DNA from: Neisseria elongata subsp. elongata
GTDB lineage: Bacteria > Pseudomonadota > Gammaproteobacteria > Burkholderiales > Neisseriaceae
Assembly (NCBI RefSeq): GCF_900113545.1
Contig: NZ_FOPS01000002.1
Coordinates: 229,915-293,914 of the forward strand
Direction of reading: 5' to 3'
DNA length: 64,000 bases
In this document: in pieces, positions 11,389-20,429 of the stretch
Layout: every line of letters starts with the position of its first letter
Position numbering within the stretch: position 1 is the first letter of the stretch
Notes under the pieces: generated by a model
Database searches by the model: none
Seen by the model: only the letters and a program-made list of their open reading frames with translations
Told to the model about the DNA's origin: nothing
Made by a program: the position numbers and the translations under genes

Positions 11389-11688
11389 ATGACACTGACA
11401 AAAGCAGAATTGGCCGATATTTTGGTTGAAAAGGTAAGCAGCGTAACAAAGAACGATGCTAAAGAAATTGTTGAGCTGTTTTTTGAGGAAATCCGCACTA
11501 CATTGGAACGCGGTGAAGAAATCAAGATTTCCGGTTTCGGTAATTTTCAGTTGCGCGACAAACCGCAACGTCCCGGCCGCAATCCCAAAACAGGCGAAGA
11601 AGTGCCGATTTCCGCCCGCCGCGTAGTAACTTTCCATGCCAGCCAAAAATTGAAAGGCATGGTGGAACATTATTATGACAAACAGTAG
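11389..11688 (+). CDS. ihfA: Integration host factor alpha subunit
   Basis: 99 residues of the HU/IHF fold. IHF is a DNA-bending heterodimer of the nucleoid. The beta-arm motif [23 protein letters not shown] near residue 45 contains the proline that intercalates into DNA, and KISGFGNF is the family signature. Having ihfA directly after pheST is the conserved proteobacterial order. Its end overlaps the next gene by 14 bases, so the two are co-translated. Confidence 0.96.
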   Translation: MTLTKAELADILVEKVSSVTKNDAKEIVELFFEEIRTTLERGEEIKISGFGNFQLRDKPQRPGRNPKTGEEVPISARRVVTFHASQKLKGMVEHYYDKQ

Positions 11689-12010
11689 CAACGATAATTT
11701 GCCACCGATCCCGGCCAAACGTTATTTCAGTTTGGAAGAATTGTGCGAACTGGCTCGAATCAATCCGGCCCAGTTTGCCGATTGGCAGCATGAGCACGGT
11801 TTGGTCATCGGATATGGCGGTAATGTTTATACCCGTTCCGATGTCGTGAAAATCAGGCAGTTATGTGCGACTTTTTCACCGTTTGTCGATACGTTTAACC
11901 GCAACGGGTTGGATGCGGCCGGTAATCCGGCGGCAACCGCCGAAGAAATGACCGTCGGCTTGGCGGCATTATTGGATAGGATTGAGAAAGCACTTGCCAG
12001 CAAAGTGTAA
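11675..12010 (+). CDS. MerR-like small DNA-binding protein
   Basis: 111 residues. The N-terminal half ([19 protein letters not shown] then [15 protein letters not shown]) resembles the winged helix-turn-helix of MerR proteins, in which a YTR-x-DV-x-KI segment ends the wing. No metal-binding cysteine loop is present, and the C-terminal half is a short predicted helical tail. A MerR-like gene after ihfA, overlapping it by 14 bases, is a common arrangement. Its targets are unknown. Confidence 0.75.
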   Translation: MTNSSNDNLPPIPAKRYFSLEELCELARINPAQFADWQHEHGLVIGYGGNVYTRSDVVKIRQLCATFSPFVDTFNRNGLDAAGNPAATAEEMTVGLAALLDRIEKALASKV

Positions 12011-12039
12011 TTTCCCTATAATCCGCATCCTTATTTCGT

Positions 12040-12116
12040 CGGAGTGTGGCGCAGTCTGGTAGCGCACTTGCATGGGGTGCAAGGGGTCGAAGGTTCGAAT
12101 CCTTTCACTCCGACCA
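12040..12116 (+). tRNA. tRNA-Pro (GGG)
   Basis: Acceptor stem CGGAGTG pairs with CACTCCG, followed by A and encoded CCA. The anticodon stem CTTGC/GCAAG closes the loop ATGGGGT, giving anticodon GGG. Confidence 0.95.
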
Positions 12117-12123
12117 AAAATAT

Positions 12124-12156
12124 AAAAGGCTTGGTAATCTTTACCAAGCCTTTTCC
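12124..12156 (+). terminator. Terminator after tRNA-Pro
   Basis: AAAAGGCTTGGTAA pairs with TTACCAAGCCTTTT around a TCT loop, followed by further T-rich sequence. It is nearly symmetrical, so it may act from both sides. Confidence 0.85.
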
Positions 12157-12293
12157 CTTTTTGGGCTTGGGAAGGTGTTTCAGACGGCCTCTATTTTCGT
12201 TGGATTGAATTTTCTGATTCGTTTGCATTTTTCTATATGATTGTTTTATAAAGCATTGTTACGTTAGTTGCGCTGTATCGTATTGGAAAGGTT

Positions 12294-13100
12294 TTAGTCC
12301 GCATAAGAAGTGAGTAGTGGCATGATGCCGTTTTGTTCCAATGCAATCTGCAGTTTGAGTTCTTCCAATTTTCGGCAAATACGTTCGGTAACGGCTTCTG
12401 CCTGTTGGAAATGTTTTGTTGTGATTTTTTGATCGGAGATGCCGAATAATGCGAGCTCCAGCAGGCGTTCGGCATGAATGTTCGGGCGGTAGGTGTGGCG
12501 CACGGCGGCATCTTGTTCTCCGAACAACGTGCCGACCACGCTGCTGCGGGTTAAGGCAATGCCCAAAGCGGCATCTTCTCCGCCGAAAGTTCGGAATATT
12601 TCGTCTTGTGGGAAACCGCCGCAGGCAAGCAGGGTATTCCGGCGGAAAACCGTGTTGCCGCCTACGGTCATTTCCAGCTGCTGCCATGCCCGATTGAAGT
12701 CGGGATGGGTGAGATAACGGTTTGGGAAGCCGACCGGGCGCAGTTTCAGCCGAACCAGGCTCAGGTAGGTAAATCGGCTTAACGCCGTATAGGCGGGGAG
12801 AAGGGCTGAAACCTCGTATGCATCGTCGGCATCGAGAAAGGCGGTAAAGTCGGCCTGGCTTTGTAGTGCGCCCCAGTTGCGTGCGCGTGCTGCGCCGCCG
12901 TTGGACGGCAGATATTCGCAACGGATTTGCGGATATTGTGCCGCTAATTCCCGCATGATGTCGGGTGTGCCGTCGTCGGAAGCGTCGTCCACCAGCCAAA
13001 CGGTTTGGACGACGCTTTGGGCAAGCGCGCTTTCGGCGGCCGCGCGTAATGTGTTTGCTGCGTTGTAGCAGGGGATGATAACGTCTAAGGTCGGCTGCAT
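12294..13100 (-). CDS. Family 2 glycosyltransferase
   Basis: 268 residues. It begins MQPTLDVIIPCYNAANTL, the GT-A nucleotide-sugar binding start of GT2 enzymes. It has VDDASDDGTPDIM near residue 37, NGGAARARNWG near residue 67 and the metal-binding FLDADDAYE near residue 87. The start at 13100 was chosen because similarity begins there; the longer open frame runs through uptake sequences. The gene stands alone, and acceptor and donor sugars cannot be told from sequence. A role in lipooligosaccharide, capsule or protein glycosylation is possible. Confidence 0.88.
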   Translation of the reverse strand: MQPTLDVIIPCYNAANTLRAAAESALAQSVVQTVWLVDDASDDGTPDIMRELAAQYPQIRCEYLPSNGGAARARNWGALQSQADFTAFLDADDAYEVSALLPAYTALSRFTYLSLVRLKLRPVGFPNRYLTHPDFNRAWQQLEMTVGGNTVFRRNTLLACGGFPQDEIFRTFGGEDAALGIALTRSSVVGTLFGEQDAAVRHTYRPNIHAERLLELALFGISDQKITTKHFQQAEAVTERICRKLEELKLQIALEQNGIMPLLTSYAD

Positions 13101-13454
13101 GATGAAGTCCGTCAGGGAGGCCGTCTGAAAAGCCGTTTTGGTTTTCAGACGGCCTTGAAGGTTAATCGGGCGGTATGGGGCAAGCTTGGACAAGACGGGG
13201 TAAACGGGCGAAACCAAGGCAGGGGGCTGTACCGGTTTGGGGGACTTACTATAATTTTTCAGACGGCTCCTTATTGTAACAAGCTTTATATCAAAGCCTG
13301 CCGTGTTTTTGTCTTCAAGCGGCATCTTCTGTTTTGAACCTGCCGTGCCGGTTGGAGGGATGAAAATCTGCTTGGAAAATTAAACGTAGGCAGCCTCCCG
13401 GGGAGGCCGTCTGAAAAGTTTGCCGCGGTTCAATCCGTCAAGAAAGGATATGCA
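13101..13454. other. Intergenic region rich in uptake sequences
   Basis: No gene is seen. An inverted uptake-sequence pair at 13118-13155, a single TTTTCAGACGGC near 13257 and another AGGCCGTCTGAA near 13405 account for most of the recognisable sequence. The last 30 bases should hold the translation signals of the secreted protein; AGAAAGGA precedes its ATG. Confidence 0.5.
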
Positions 13455-13922
13455 ATGAAACTTTATGCTTTGGCTTGCTGTATATTGGCCTTATCCGCCC
13501 AGGCTGTTCGGGCTGATGCCTTTTTGCCCGGCCCGGATAAGTATGAAAACTCGTTTATTCATACCGCCGCTTTTACTCCGGTGGGCGAACATACCACGGA
13601 ATGGTCGGAAAAATCCCGCCCTGATGTGCGCCGATATAAGACGGCGGCCGAATATGCCATTGCCTCAAGCCGTGCCAGATATGCCGATTTGGACAGTCTG
13701 AAAAAAGCGGTTACGCAAGACTGTGTTGTTTTATATGACAAACAGCATGATGCAGCCTGCAAATGTGCAGTCGCCAGGGCTGACTGGAAAGGCTATGCCG
13801 CCGTAGAACTGGCTATGTTGCAGGAGCAAGACACCGGCCTGGAACTCAACAGGTTGTGGAATGAAACCCGCCGTATGGAAACGCAATGCAAATTGCCCGC
13901 TATGCCGCGTTATGCCTTTTAA
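13455..13922 (+). CDS. Small secreted protein of unknown function
   Basis: 155 residues. A Sec signal peptide of about 20 residues (MKLYALACCILALSAQAVRA) is followed by a mature domain with four cysteines, which could form two disulfides in the periplasm. The mature part is polar and probably helical. The family is not recognised. AGAAAGGA lies just before the start. It stands alone between two uptake-sequence-rich gaps. Confidence 0.7.
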   Translation: MKLYALACCILALSAQAVRADAFLPGPDKYENSFIHTAAFTPVGEHTTEWSEKSRPDVRRYKTAAEYAIASSRARYADLDSLKKAVTQDCVVLYDKQHDAACKCAVARADWKGYAAVELAMLQEQDTGLELNRLWNETRRMETQCKLPAMPRYAF

Positions 13923-14017
13923 CGGACGACAGTTTTTTCAGACGGCCTCACATACGGCGAATCAATCAAAATCAGGACGACTGACTGCCATAGCTTTTCT
14001 TGTTGTTGATTAAACGT

Positions 14018-14048
14018 AAAAAAGCAACGGATAAACCGTTGCTTTTTT
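14018..14048. terminator. Bidirectional terminator between secreted-protein gene and asd
   Basis: AAGCAACGG pairs with CCGTTGCTT around ATAAA, with A residues on one side and seven T residues on the other. It can serve both converging genes. Confidence 0.88.
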
Positions 14049-14064
14049 TGTTTGACCTAGAATC

Positions 14065-15180
14065 TTACAAACTGCCCAACACGATGCGCAACACGCGGCG
14101 CAGAGGTTCGGCTGCGCCCCACAACAGCTGGTCGCCGACGGTGAACGCGCTGATGTATTCGCCGCCCATGCCCAGTTTGCGGATGCGTCCGACGGGGACG
14201 GACAGCGTGCCGGTAACTTTGGCGGGCGTCAGCTCGTGGATACTGGCTTCTTTTTCGTTGGGGATGACTTTCACCCAGTCGTTCGCGCCTGCCAAAATCG
14301 CTTCGATTTCGGAAACGGGCAGGTCTTTTTTCAGCTTCAGGGTGATGGCTTGGCTGTGGCAGCGCATAGAGCCGATGCGGACGCACAAACCGTCGATTAC
14401 GGTCGGATTGTCGCTGCGGCCGAGGATTTTGTTGGCTTCCACGCCGCCTTTCCATTCTTCTTTAGATTGACCGTTGCCCAAATCCACGTCAATCCACGGA
14501 ATCAGGCTGCCGGCGAGCGGTACGCCGAAGTTGGCTTTCGGATAGTCTTCGCTGCGCAGGAAATCGGACACTTTGCGGTCGATGTCGAGAATCGCGCTGG
14601 AAGGATCGGCAAGCTCGTCAGCTACTTGGGCGTGAATCGCGCCCATGCCGCTGATGAGTTCGCGCATATTTTTCGCGCCCGCGCCGGATGCGGCTTGGTA
14701 GGTCATGCTGGTCGCCCATTCGACCAAATCGTTTTGGAACAGGCCGCCCAGCGCCATCAGCATCAGGGAAACGGTGCAGTTGCCGCCGATGTAGTTTTTC
14801 ACGCCGTTTTTGAGGCCGTTGTCGATGACGTTGCGGTTGACAGGGTCGAGGACGATAATCGCGTCGTCTTTCATGCGCAAGGATGACGCCGCGTCAATCC
14901 AGTAGCCGTTCCAGCCGCTGTCGCGCAGGGGTTGGAATACGGATTTGGTGTAATCGCCGCCTTGGCAGGTTACGATAATGTCCATTTTGGCGAGTTCGGC
15001 AACGTCGTTTGCATCCAATAATGTTTTAGCCGCCTGACCGAAATCAGGTGCCGCGCCGCCGACGTTGGAAGTGGTGAAGAAGAACGCTTCGGGAATGTGG
15101 GCGAAGTCGTTTTCTTCTTTCATACGCTGCATCAAAACCGAACCGACCATGCCGCGCCAGCCGACGAAACCTACTTTCAT
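14065..15180 (-). CDS. asd: Aspartate-semialdehyde dehydrogenase
   Basis: 371 residues, the length of the Gram-negative form. It reduces aspartyl phosphate to aspartate semialdehyde on the way to lysine/diaminopimelate, threonine and methionine. The N-terminus [20 protein letters not shown] is the NADP-binding Rossmann loop. [17 protein letters not shown] near residue 134 contains the catalytic cysteine, and [16 protein letters not shown] near residue 267 holds the substrate-binding arginine and catalytic histidine. It is a single-gene unit. Confidence 0.97.
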   Translation of the reverse strand: MKVGFVGWRGMVGSVLMQRMKEENDFAHIPEAFFFTTSNVGGAAPDFGQAAKTLLDANDVAELAKMDIIVTCQGGDYTKSVFQPLRDSGWNGYWIDAASSLRMKDDAIIVLDPVNRNVIDNGLKNGVKNYIGGNCTVSLMLMALGGLFQNDLVEWATSMTYQAASGAGAKNMRELISGMGAIHAQVADELADPSSAILDIDRKVSDFLRSEDYPKANFGVPLAGSLIPWIDVDLGNGQSKEEWKGGVEANKILGRSDNPTVIDGLCVRIGSMRCHSQAITLKLKKDLPVSEIEAILAGANDWVKVIPNEKEASIHELTPAKVTGTLSVPVGRIRKLGMGGEYISAFTVGDQLLWGAAEPLRRVLRIVLGSL

Positions 15181-15463
15181 GATTAATCTCCGTGTTTGAG
15201 TTTGTGCCGTACCGCAGATAAGGCAGCCTCTATCCGGGCTGTTTTGCGGTTGCGGGGGGAAATGCGCTTTTTAAACCTGCCTTGTGGAAAAGTAAAGTTT
15301 TTTCGTAAATTGTTTACAAAGTGTGCGGCAGGGCGTGGCATTTTGACTTCGGCAGGGTTTGTTTTCAGACGGCCTATTCATGTCTTTGGGCAGAGTGCGT
15401 GATGGGTGCGTAGCACTAAGGGGGTTGTTGGGGCCGTCTGAAAAAAGCCGTTGGAGAAGATTG

Positions 15464-15570
15464 TATAGTGGATTAAATTTAAATCAGGACAAGGTGACGA
15501 AGCCGCAGACAGTACAAATAGTACGGCAAGGCGAGGCAACGCCGTACTGGTTTAAATTTAATCCACTATA
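15464..15570 (+). mobile_element. Correia element (107 bp), copy 1
   Basis: A non-autonomous neisserial element bounded by TATAGTGGATTAAATTTAAA and its inverted copy, with the typical core including GACAAGGTGACGAAGCCGCAGACAG. It ends in TA on both sides, as expected for insertion at TA. It lies between hemN and asd, in a gap of about 470 bases that also holds several uptake sequences and no gene. Confidence 0.95.
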
Positions 15571-15653
15571 AGGTTTTGAATCCGTAGGAGATGATGTTTT
15601 CAGACGGCCTGTTGGGTATAGGCCGTCTGAAAGTTTGGCGTCGCCGGGCGGGT

Positions 15654-17060
15654 TTATACGGTTTGCGAGTATTGGGCGGTGGTTTCGCGGTGGCGCAGGT
15701 GGTAGTCGAATACCATGGCGATGTTGCGGATGAGGAAGCGGCCTTTGGGTGTTACCTGCAGGCTGTGCCTGTGCAGTTTGACCAGCCCCAGTTGCGCCAT
15801 TTGTTTCAGGTCTTCCAATTCGGTGGCGAAATATTGTTCGAAAGGTATGCCGAAGATGTCTTGGTAAACGTGGAAGTCGAGGGCGAAACGGCACATCAAG
15901 TCCTGAATGATGTTGCGGCGCAGGATGTCGTCTTTATTCAATTGGTAGCCGCGCATAATCGGTAGGCGGCCTTGGTCGATGGCGGCGTAGTAGTCGGTGA
16001 TGTTGCGTTCGTTTTGTTCGTAGGTGCTGCCGATTTTGCCGATGGCGGATACGCCGATAGCGATGAGGTCGCAGTCGGCGTAGGTGGAATAGCCTTGGAA
16101 GTTGCGCTGCAAAAAGCCTTCGCGCAGGGCAACCGAAAGTTCGTCGTCGGGTTTGGCGAAATGGTCCATACCGATGAAGATGTAGCCGGCTTCGGTCAGG
16201 CGTTGCACGGCGTATTGCAGGATGTCGAGTTTTTCTTCGCTGTTGGGAACGGCGGCGGTGTCGATGCGGCGTTGGGGTTTGAATATGTGCGGTAGGTGGG
16301 CGTAGTGGTAGAGTGCGAGGCGGTCGGGGTCCAGGCCCAATACGGTGTCTATGGTGGGTTTGATGCTTTCTAGCGATTGGTGCGGCAGGCCGTAAATCAA
16401 ATCGACGCTGACGGATTTGAAACCGGCTTCGCGGGCGGCTTCGATGACGGTGCGTGTTTCTTCGACGGTTTGGATGCGGTTTACGGCCTGCTGCACTTTG
16501 GGGTCGAAATCCTGTATGCCGACGCTCATGCGGTTGAAGCCCAGCCTGCCAAGATGCAGGACGGTTTCACGGCTGACTTTGCGCGGGTCGATTTCGATGG
16601 AGTATTCGCCGTCGGGAAGCAGGTTGAAATGGCGGTGTATCATGGCGAATACGCGGTCGAGTTGGCCGTCTGAAAGAAAGGTGGGCGTGCCGCCGCCGAA
16701 GTGGAGTTGCGCCAAAGGCTGTTTGCCGTTCAGGTGGGGGGCGAGCAAGTCCATTTCGCGTTCGAGGTAGTTCAGATATTCGTCGGCGCGGGTTTTGTCT
16801 TTTGTGATGATTTTGTTGCAGCCGCAGTAGTAGCAGATGGTGTCGCAAAAGGGGATGTGGATGTAGAGCGACAGGGGTTTGTTCAACGCGCCTGCCTGCC
16901 GCAGTTCCAATGTTCGGATGTATTCTTGCCCGTTAAAATCTTTATGGAAGCGGTCTGCCGTCGGGTAGGAAGTGTAACGCGGACCGCTGGCGGGCAGCGA
17001 GGCGATGAGTTTCCGGTCGAATTCGGGTTGTTCGTCGTTAGAAATTCGGATAATTTTCAT
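15654..17060 (-). CDS. hemN: Oxygen-independent coproporphyrinogen III oxidase
   Basis: 468 residues. This radical-SAM enzyme converts coproporphyrinogen III to protoporphyrinogen IX without oxygen. The cluster motif CDTICYYCGC (CxxxCxxC plus the following cysteine typical of HemN) is near residue 72, followed by LHFGGGTPTFL and the ESIKPTIDTVL stretch. The N-terminal GPRYTSYPTADRF distinguishes true HemN from HemW. It diverges from fnr across a gap with two FNR-box-like sites, fitting anaerobic induction. Confidence 0.97.
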   Translation of the reverse strand: MKIIRISNDEQPEFDRKLIASLPASGPRYTSYPTADRFHKDFNGQEYIRTLELRQAGALNKPLSLYIHIPFCDTICYYCGCNKIITKDKTRADEYLNYLEREMDLLAPHLNGKQPLAQLHFGGGTPTFLSDGQLDRVFAMIHRHFNLLPDGEYSIEIDPRKVSRETVLHLGRLGFNRMSVGIQDFDPKVQQAVNRIQTVEETRTVIEAAREAGFKSVSVDLIYGLPHQSLESIKPTIDTVLGLDPDRLALYHYAHLPHIFKPQRRIDTAAVPNSEEKLDILQYAVQRLTEAGYIFIGMDHFAKPDDELSVALREGFLQRNFQGYSTYADCDLIAIGVSAIGKIGSTYEQNERNITDYYAAIDQGRLPIMRGYQLNKDDILRRNIIQDLMCRFALDFHVYQDIFGIPFEQYFATELEDLKQMAQLGLVKLHRHSLQVTPKGRFLIRNIAMVFDYHLRHRETTAQYSQTV

Positions 17061-17071
17061 GAGGGTAAGGT

Positions 17072-17085
17072 TTGATATTGGTCAA
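17072..17085. promoter_or_regulatory. FNR-box-like site near the hemN start
   Basis: TTGATATTGGTCAA differs from the consensus TTGAT-N4-ATCAA at one base. It lies 12 bases before the hemN start codon, so a bound regulator could also hinder hemN transcription. Confidence 0.6.
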
Positions 17086-17130
17086 GTTTGTAGTTGTTTG
17101 TTAGAATCGCATAAAGCTGGCGGATACGCC

Positions 17131-17144
17131 TTGATGTGAGTCAA
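17131..17144. promoter_or_regulatory. FNR-box-like site in the hemN-fnr divergent promoter
   Basis: TTGATGTGAGTCAA has one mismatch to the FNR consensus. It lies about 70 bases before hemN, suitable for activation of hemN, and about 11 bases ahead of a TATACA sequence (17155-17160) that may be the fnr -10 element, suitable for autorepression. Confidence 0.65.
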
Positions 17145-17194
17145 GACCGAATTGTATACAGTTTGTCTGGCATACAACAATAAGGATATATTAC

Positions 17195-17929
17195 ATGGGT
17201 GCACACACTTTGTTACAACCGATGAAAACACTCTGTTCGACGTGTTCGCTGCGTGAGTTGTGCCTGCCTGTCGGTTTGCGGCCGGATGAGTTTGAGCAGT
17301 TGGATACGGTCATCAAACAGAGCCACAGGTTGAAAAAAGGGGAGTTTTTATTCCGTTCGGGTGAATCCTTCCATTCGCTATATGCGATACGTACCGGCTT
17401 TTTTAAAACAACGGTTGCCTCCCAAGACGGTCGGGATCAGGTTACCGGTTTTTTTATGTCGGGCGAATTGATTGGGATGGACGGCATTTGTACGCATTCC
17501 CATAGCTGCGATGCGGTGGCTCTGGAAGACAGTGAGGTGTGCGAGTTGCCTTTCGGGTATATGGAGGCGTTGAGTAAGGAAATCCCGAGCATTCAAACGC
17601 ATTTTTTCCGCTTGATGAGCAGGGAGATTGTTCGTGATCAGGGCGTGATGCTGTTGCTGGGCAATATGCGGGCAGAAGAGCGGATTGCGGCGTTTTTGCT
17701 GAATTTGTCGCAGCGTCTGCATCATCGGGGATTTGCCGCCAATGATTTTATTTTAAGGATGTCCCGCGAGGAAATCGGCAGCTATTTGGGTTTGAAGCTG
17801 GAAACGGTCAGTAGGACGTTATCGAGATTTCATCAGGAAGGGTTGATTATGGTTGAGCATAAACACATCAGGCTGCTGAAGCCGGAAATGTTAAATCAGA
17901 TGGTATCGGGCGGTTCTCACGCCGTCTGA
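17195..17929 (+). CDS. fnr: FNR-family anaerobic transcription regulator
   Basis: 244 residues. It senses oxygen through a [4Fe-4S] cluster and activates anaerobic genes. Cluster cysteines are visible: CSTCSLRELC (residues 14, 17, 23) and the later SEVCELPF cysteine, matching E. coli C20, C23, C29 and C122. A cyclic-nucleotide-binding fold fills the middle, and the C-terminal helix-turn-helix REEIGSYLGLKLETVSRTLSRF gives FNR-type DNA specificity. The last codons lie in an uptake sequence (GCCGTCTGA reads A-V-stop). Confidence 0.95.
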   Translation: MGAHTLLQPMKTLCSTCSLRELCLPVGLRPDEFEQLDTVIKQSHRLKKGEFLFRSGESFHSLYAIRTGFFKTTVASQDGRDQVTGFFMSGELIGMDGICTHSHSCDAVALEDSEVCELPFGYMEALSKEIPSIQTHFFRLMSREIVRDQGVMLLLGNMRAEERIAAFLLNLSQRLHHRGFAANDFILRMSREEIGSYLGLKLETVSRTLSRFHQEGLIMVEHKHIRLLKPEMLNQMVSGGSHAV

Positions 17930-17930
17930 A

Positions 17931-17964
17931 AAAAACACAGAACTTTTAGGTTCTGTGTTTTTTT
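17931..17964. terminator. Bidirectional terminator between fnr and cysB
   Basis: AAAACACAGAAC pairs with GTTCTGTGTTTT around TTTTAG, with A residues before and T residues after. It can serve both converging genes. Confidence 0.9.
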
Positions 17965-17974
17965 ATTTGTCGTT

Positions 17975-18925
17975 TTAAATGGAAAAATCTTCGATAACCG
18001 GCGCGTACAACAGTTGGTCCAATCTTTCTTTTGTCAGGCTTGGATTGAATAAGCCGATAAAGTCATAGATATATCCGCGCAAATAGCTGTCCGGTCGGAA
18101 TAACAGGCCGGAATAGCAGGGTTCAATCAGCTGCGAGATGTCGATTAAGGTCAAATCCGAATCGGTTTTCGGTTCGTAGGCCGCTTTGGCCATGATCCCA
18201 ATGCCGAGTCCGAGTTTGACATAAGTTTTAAGCACGTCATTGTCTGCAACCGAAAGTGCGGCATTCGGCGGCGGTATGTCGGCCTTATGGAATGCACGGA
18301 CAATATTGGTTCCTTGGTTGAAGGCGAATTCATAGGTGATTAAAGGATATTGGGTAATCAGGGGGAGGGTGAGTGCGCCTTTGTGGTCAAGAAGGGGGTG
18401 GTCGTTCGGAACAATAAGCCCGTAATGCCAGCGAAAACACGGAATGTTGCGTAATTCTTCAATTGTTTCGGGCAATTCCGGCGTGATGGCGAAATCGACT
18501 TTCCCTTCAGAAACCATTTGCTGTATATCGGAAGGCGTCCCTTGCTTGATATTCAGGCTGACTTTGGGATACATGCCGATAAATTCCGCAATGATGGGCG
18601 GCAATATGTAGCGTGCCAAAGTATGCGTGGTGGCTATGGTTAAAACGCCGTTATCCTGTTTGGTAAACTCATAACCGATGTTTTTGATGTTTTGGATGTC
18701 GTGGAGGATGCGCTCTGCCGTTTGCAGCACAGCCTTGCCTGGTTGTGACACGGATATAATCCGTTTGCCGCTACGGATAAAAATCTGAATGCCCAGTTCT
18801 TCTTCCAGTAGCCGTATTTGTTTTGATACGCCGGGCTGAGAAGTAAACAGGGCCTCGGCAGCTTCGGAAACGTTCAGATTATGCCGGTAAACTTCAAGTG
18901 CGTAACGTAATTGTTGTAATTTCAT
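17975..18925 (-). CDS. cysB: LysR-family regulator of CysB type
   Basis: 316 residues. The N-terminal winged helix-turn-helix (MKLQQLRYALEVYRHNLNVSEAAEALFTSQPGVSKQ region, residues 1-60) and a two-lobed effector domain are clear. TTHTLARYILPPII near residue 100 and KQGTPSDIQQMV near residue 147 match the sulfate/acetylserine pocket of CysB/Cbl proteins. CysB activates sulfur assimilation genes under cysteine limitation. No sulfur genes are in this window. Confidence 0.9.
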   Translation of the reverse strand: MKLQQLRYALEVYRHNLNVSEAAEALFTSQPGVSKQIRLLEEELGIQIFIRSGKRIISVSQPGKAVLQTAERILHDIQNIKNIGYEFTKQDNGVLTIATTHTLARYILPPIIAEFIGMYPKVSLNIKQGTPSDIQQMVSEGKVDFAITPELPETIEELRNIPCFRWHYGLIVPNDHPLLDHKGALTLPLITQYPLITYEFAFNQGTNIVRAFHKADIPPPNAALSVADNDVLKTYVKLGLGIGIMAKAAYEPKTDSDLTLIDISQLIEPCYSGLLFRPDSYLRGYIYDFIGLFNPSLTKERLDQLLYAPVIEDFSI

Positions 18926-19232
18926 AATGTTGAAGAATGATTCGGATGAAAGGGTAGGGCAGGGCTGTTTTGAGAGCGTGAATGTAACATAAAAACAAAC
19001 TTAAATTAAGAAATGACCGCTTGCGGCGATTATTTTGGTAAATCGCCAGCGAATCGGGAGAAGGGCATAAAACAGATTGGGATTATCCAAAGATGTAATT
19101 TCTTGTTGCTTTTGTGCAACTGGGAGTGGCAAGAGTAGTACTTTCACCAGTAAATGAATGACACGGAATTGATTTTTCGGCATGATGCACAGCTAGGAAG
19201 CAGGCGGCCTTCGGGCAATTTTTAATGGGATA
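18926..19232. other. Intergenic region before the rmpM promoter
   Basis: No gene is supported; a 60-codon open frame on the minus strand has no ribosome binding site or family resemblance. The first bases should hold the cysB promoter. Confidence 0.4.
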
Positions 19233-19262
19233 TTGACAGTTTGTGTCGGGTTTTTTTATAGT
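19233..19262 (+). promoter_or_regulatory. Strong sigma-70 promoter for rmpM
   Basis: TTGACA (19233-19238), an 18-base spacer with a T tract, and TATAGT (19257-19262). A leader of about 100 bases follows before the start codon. Confidence 0.8.
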
Positions 19263-19368
19263 ACGACCTTAGATATTCTGGTTGCCGTTAAGTTCAGCGG
19301 CCTGTTATGTTGTGCTTTGTAATGGTCTTTGGGTCATTGCATTAACAATCTTTGATGAGGGAATAATA

Positions 19369-20121
19369 ATGACCAAACAGCTTAAATTAGGTGCATTAAT
19401 CGTTGCCGCTATTGCTTCGGCCAATACTCTTGCCGCCAGCGAGCCGCATACCAAACACGGATATGTCGTTAGCCGTGAATCTCAAGAAATTGTTCGTAAC
19501 AATTACGAAGAATGCTGGAAAACCACTTATTTTGATAAGGAAACACAAGGCCGTGTTGAGTGCGGTGATGCGGTTGCTCAAGCTCCTGCTGCCCCTGAGT
19601 ATGTAGACGAGACTGTTTCTTTGTCAGCTAAAACTCTGTTTAACTTCGATAAAGACAATCTGCGTCCTCAGGCTATTGAAACCCTGAATAGCTTGGCTGC
19701 CCGTTTGTCTGATGCTAACGTTCAGGCTGTTCGTGTTGAAGGTCATACTGACTTTATGGGTTCAGAGCAATACAACCAAGCTTTGTCTGAGCGTCGTGCC
19801 AATGCTGTAGCGAACTACTTGGTTAACCAAGGCGTACCCGCAGGCAAGATTTCTGCTGTAGGTTTAGGTGAGTCTCAAGCTCAAATGACCGCTACTTGTG
19901 AAGCTGAAGTTTCTAAACTGGGCAAAAAAGTATCTAAAGCCAAAAAACGCGCTGCTCTGATTGCATGTATCGAGCCTGATCGCCGTGTAGACGTTAAGAT
20001 CCGCAGCTTGGTACAAAAACAAGTTTCTGCCGGTTCCGAAGCCGTTGGTGAGCGTCCTTCTAGTGACAGCCACTGGTTGCCTGGCGAAAGATCAGACATC
20101 CACGGTTACACTCGCTGGTAA
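19369..20121 (+). CDS. rmpM: RmpM-type outer-membrane protein (class 4 protein)
   Basis: 250 residues. A signal peptide ([22 protein letters not shown]) leads to a short N-terminal arm and then a C-terminal OmpA-like peptidoglycan-binding domain (about 90-220), with [17 protein letters not shown] and [29 protein letters not shown]. RmpM anchors neisserial porin trimers to peptidoglycan. The start MTKQ at 19369 was preferred over the longer frame because it begins the signal peptide. A C-terminal tail of about 30 residues follows the OmpA domain. Its partner porin is at 30.4 kb. Confidence 0.93.
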   Translation: MTKQLKLGALIVAAIASANTLAASEPHTKHGYVVSRESQEIVRNNYEECWKTTYFDKETQGRVECGDAVAQAPAAPEYVDETVSLSAKTLFNFDKDNLRPQAIETLNSLAARLSDANVQAVRVEGHTDFMGSEQYNQALSERRANAVANYLVNQGVPAGKISAVGLGESQAQMTATCEAEVSKLGKKVSKAKKRAALIACIEPDRRVDVKIRSLVQKQVSAGSEAVGERPSSDSHWLPGERSDIHGYTRW

Positions 20122-20131
20122 GATGATTTTT

Positions 20132-20161
20132 GAAAACCCCGCAAATTTGCGGGGTTTTTTA
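20132..20161 (+). terminator. Terminator after rmpM
   Basis: AAAACCCCGCAAA is followed directly by its inverted copy TTTGCGGGGTTTT and more T residues. Confidence 0.92.
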
Positions 20162-20232
20162 TTGTTACGCCAGGTGCGGCATAGGTATTTCACTTTTATT
20201 ACTCCTGTTAAAGTAGGAATAATGAATCTAAT

Positions 20233-20412
20233 ATGTGGATGTTGGAATTGGTGATTTGGCAGATCAACTTATTTTCCGTTACGTTTCAAGTTTGTCTGGC
20301 TGTACTGCTTTTACTGTTCAACGCTTGTTGCTATGTATCAATTATTAGTCAATCGATCGCGTATCTTTTATTTAGTGATTCCGCAATAGTGGTTGATGTG
20401 TGCGAGTTTTAA
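20233..20412 (+). CDS. Possible 59-residue membrane peptide upstream of thiL
   Basis: The frame from ATG 20233 to TAA 20412 encodes a hydrophobic peptide with a likely membrane segment around FQVCLAVLLLLFNACCYV. It ends 17 bases before the thiL start, as a first operon gene would. The ribosome binding site is weak: AGGA lies about 13 bases upstream. No family is recognised, so the call rests on position and hydrophobicity only. Confidence 0.3.
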   Translation: MWMLELVIWQINLFSVTFQVCLAVLLLLFNACCYVSIISQSIAYLLFSDSAIVVDVCEF

Positions 20413-20429
20413 ATAACAAGAGGAATAGA

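Noticed and set aside
19001..19183. Minus-strand 60-codon open frame between cysB and rmpM
   Set aside because: No start signals and no recognisable features.
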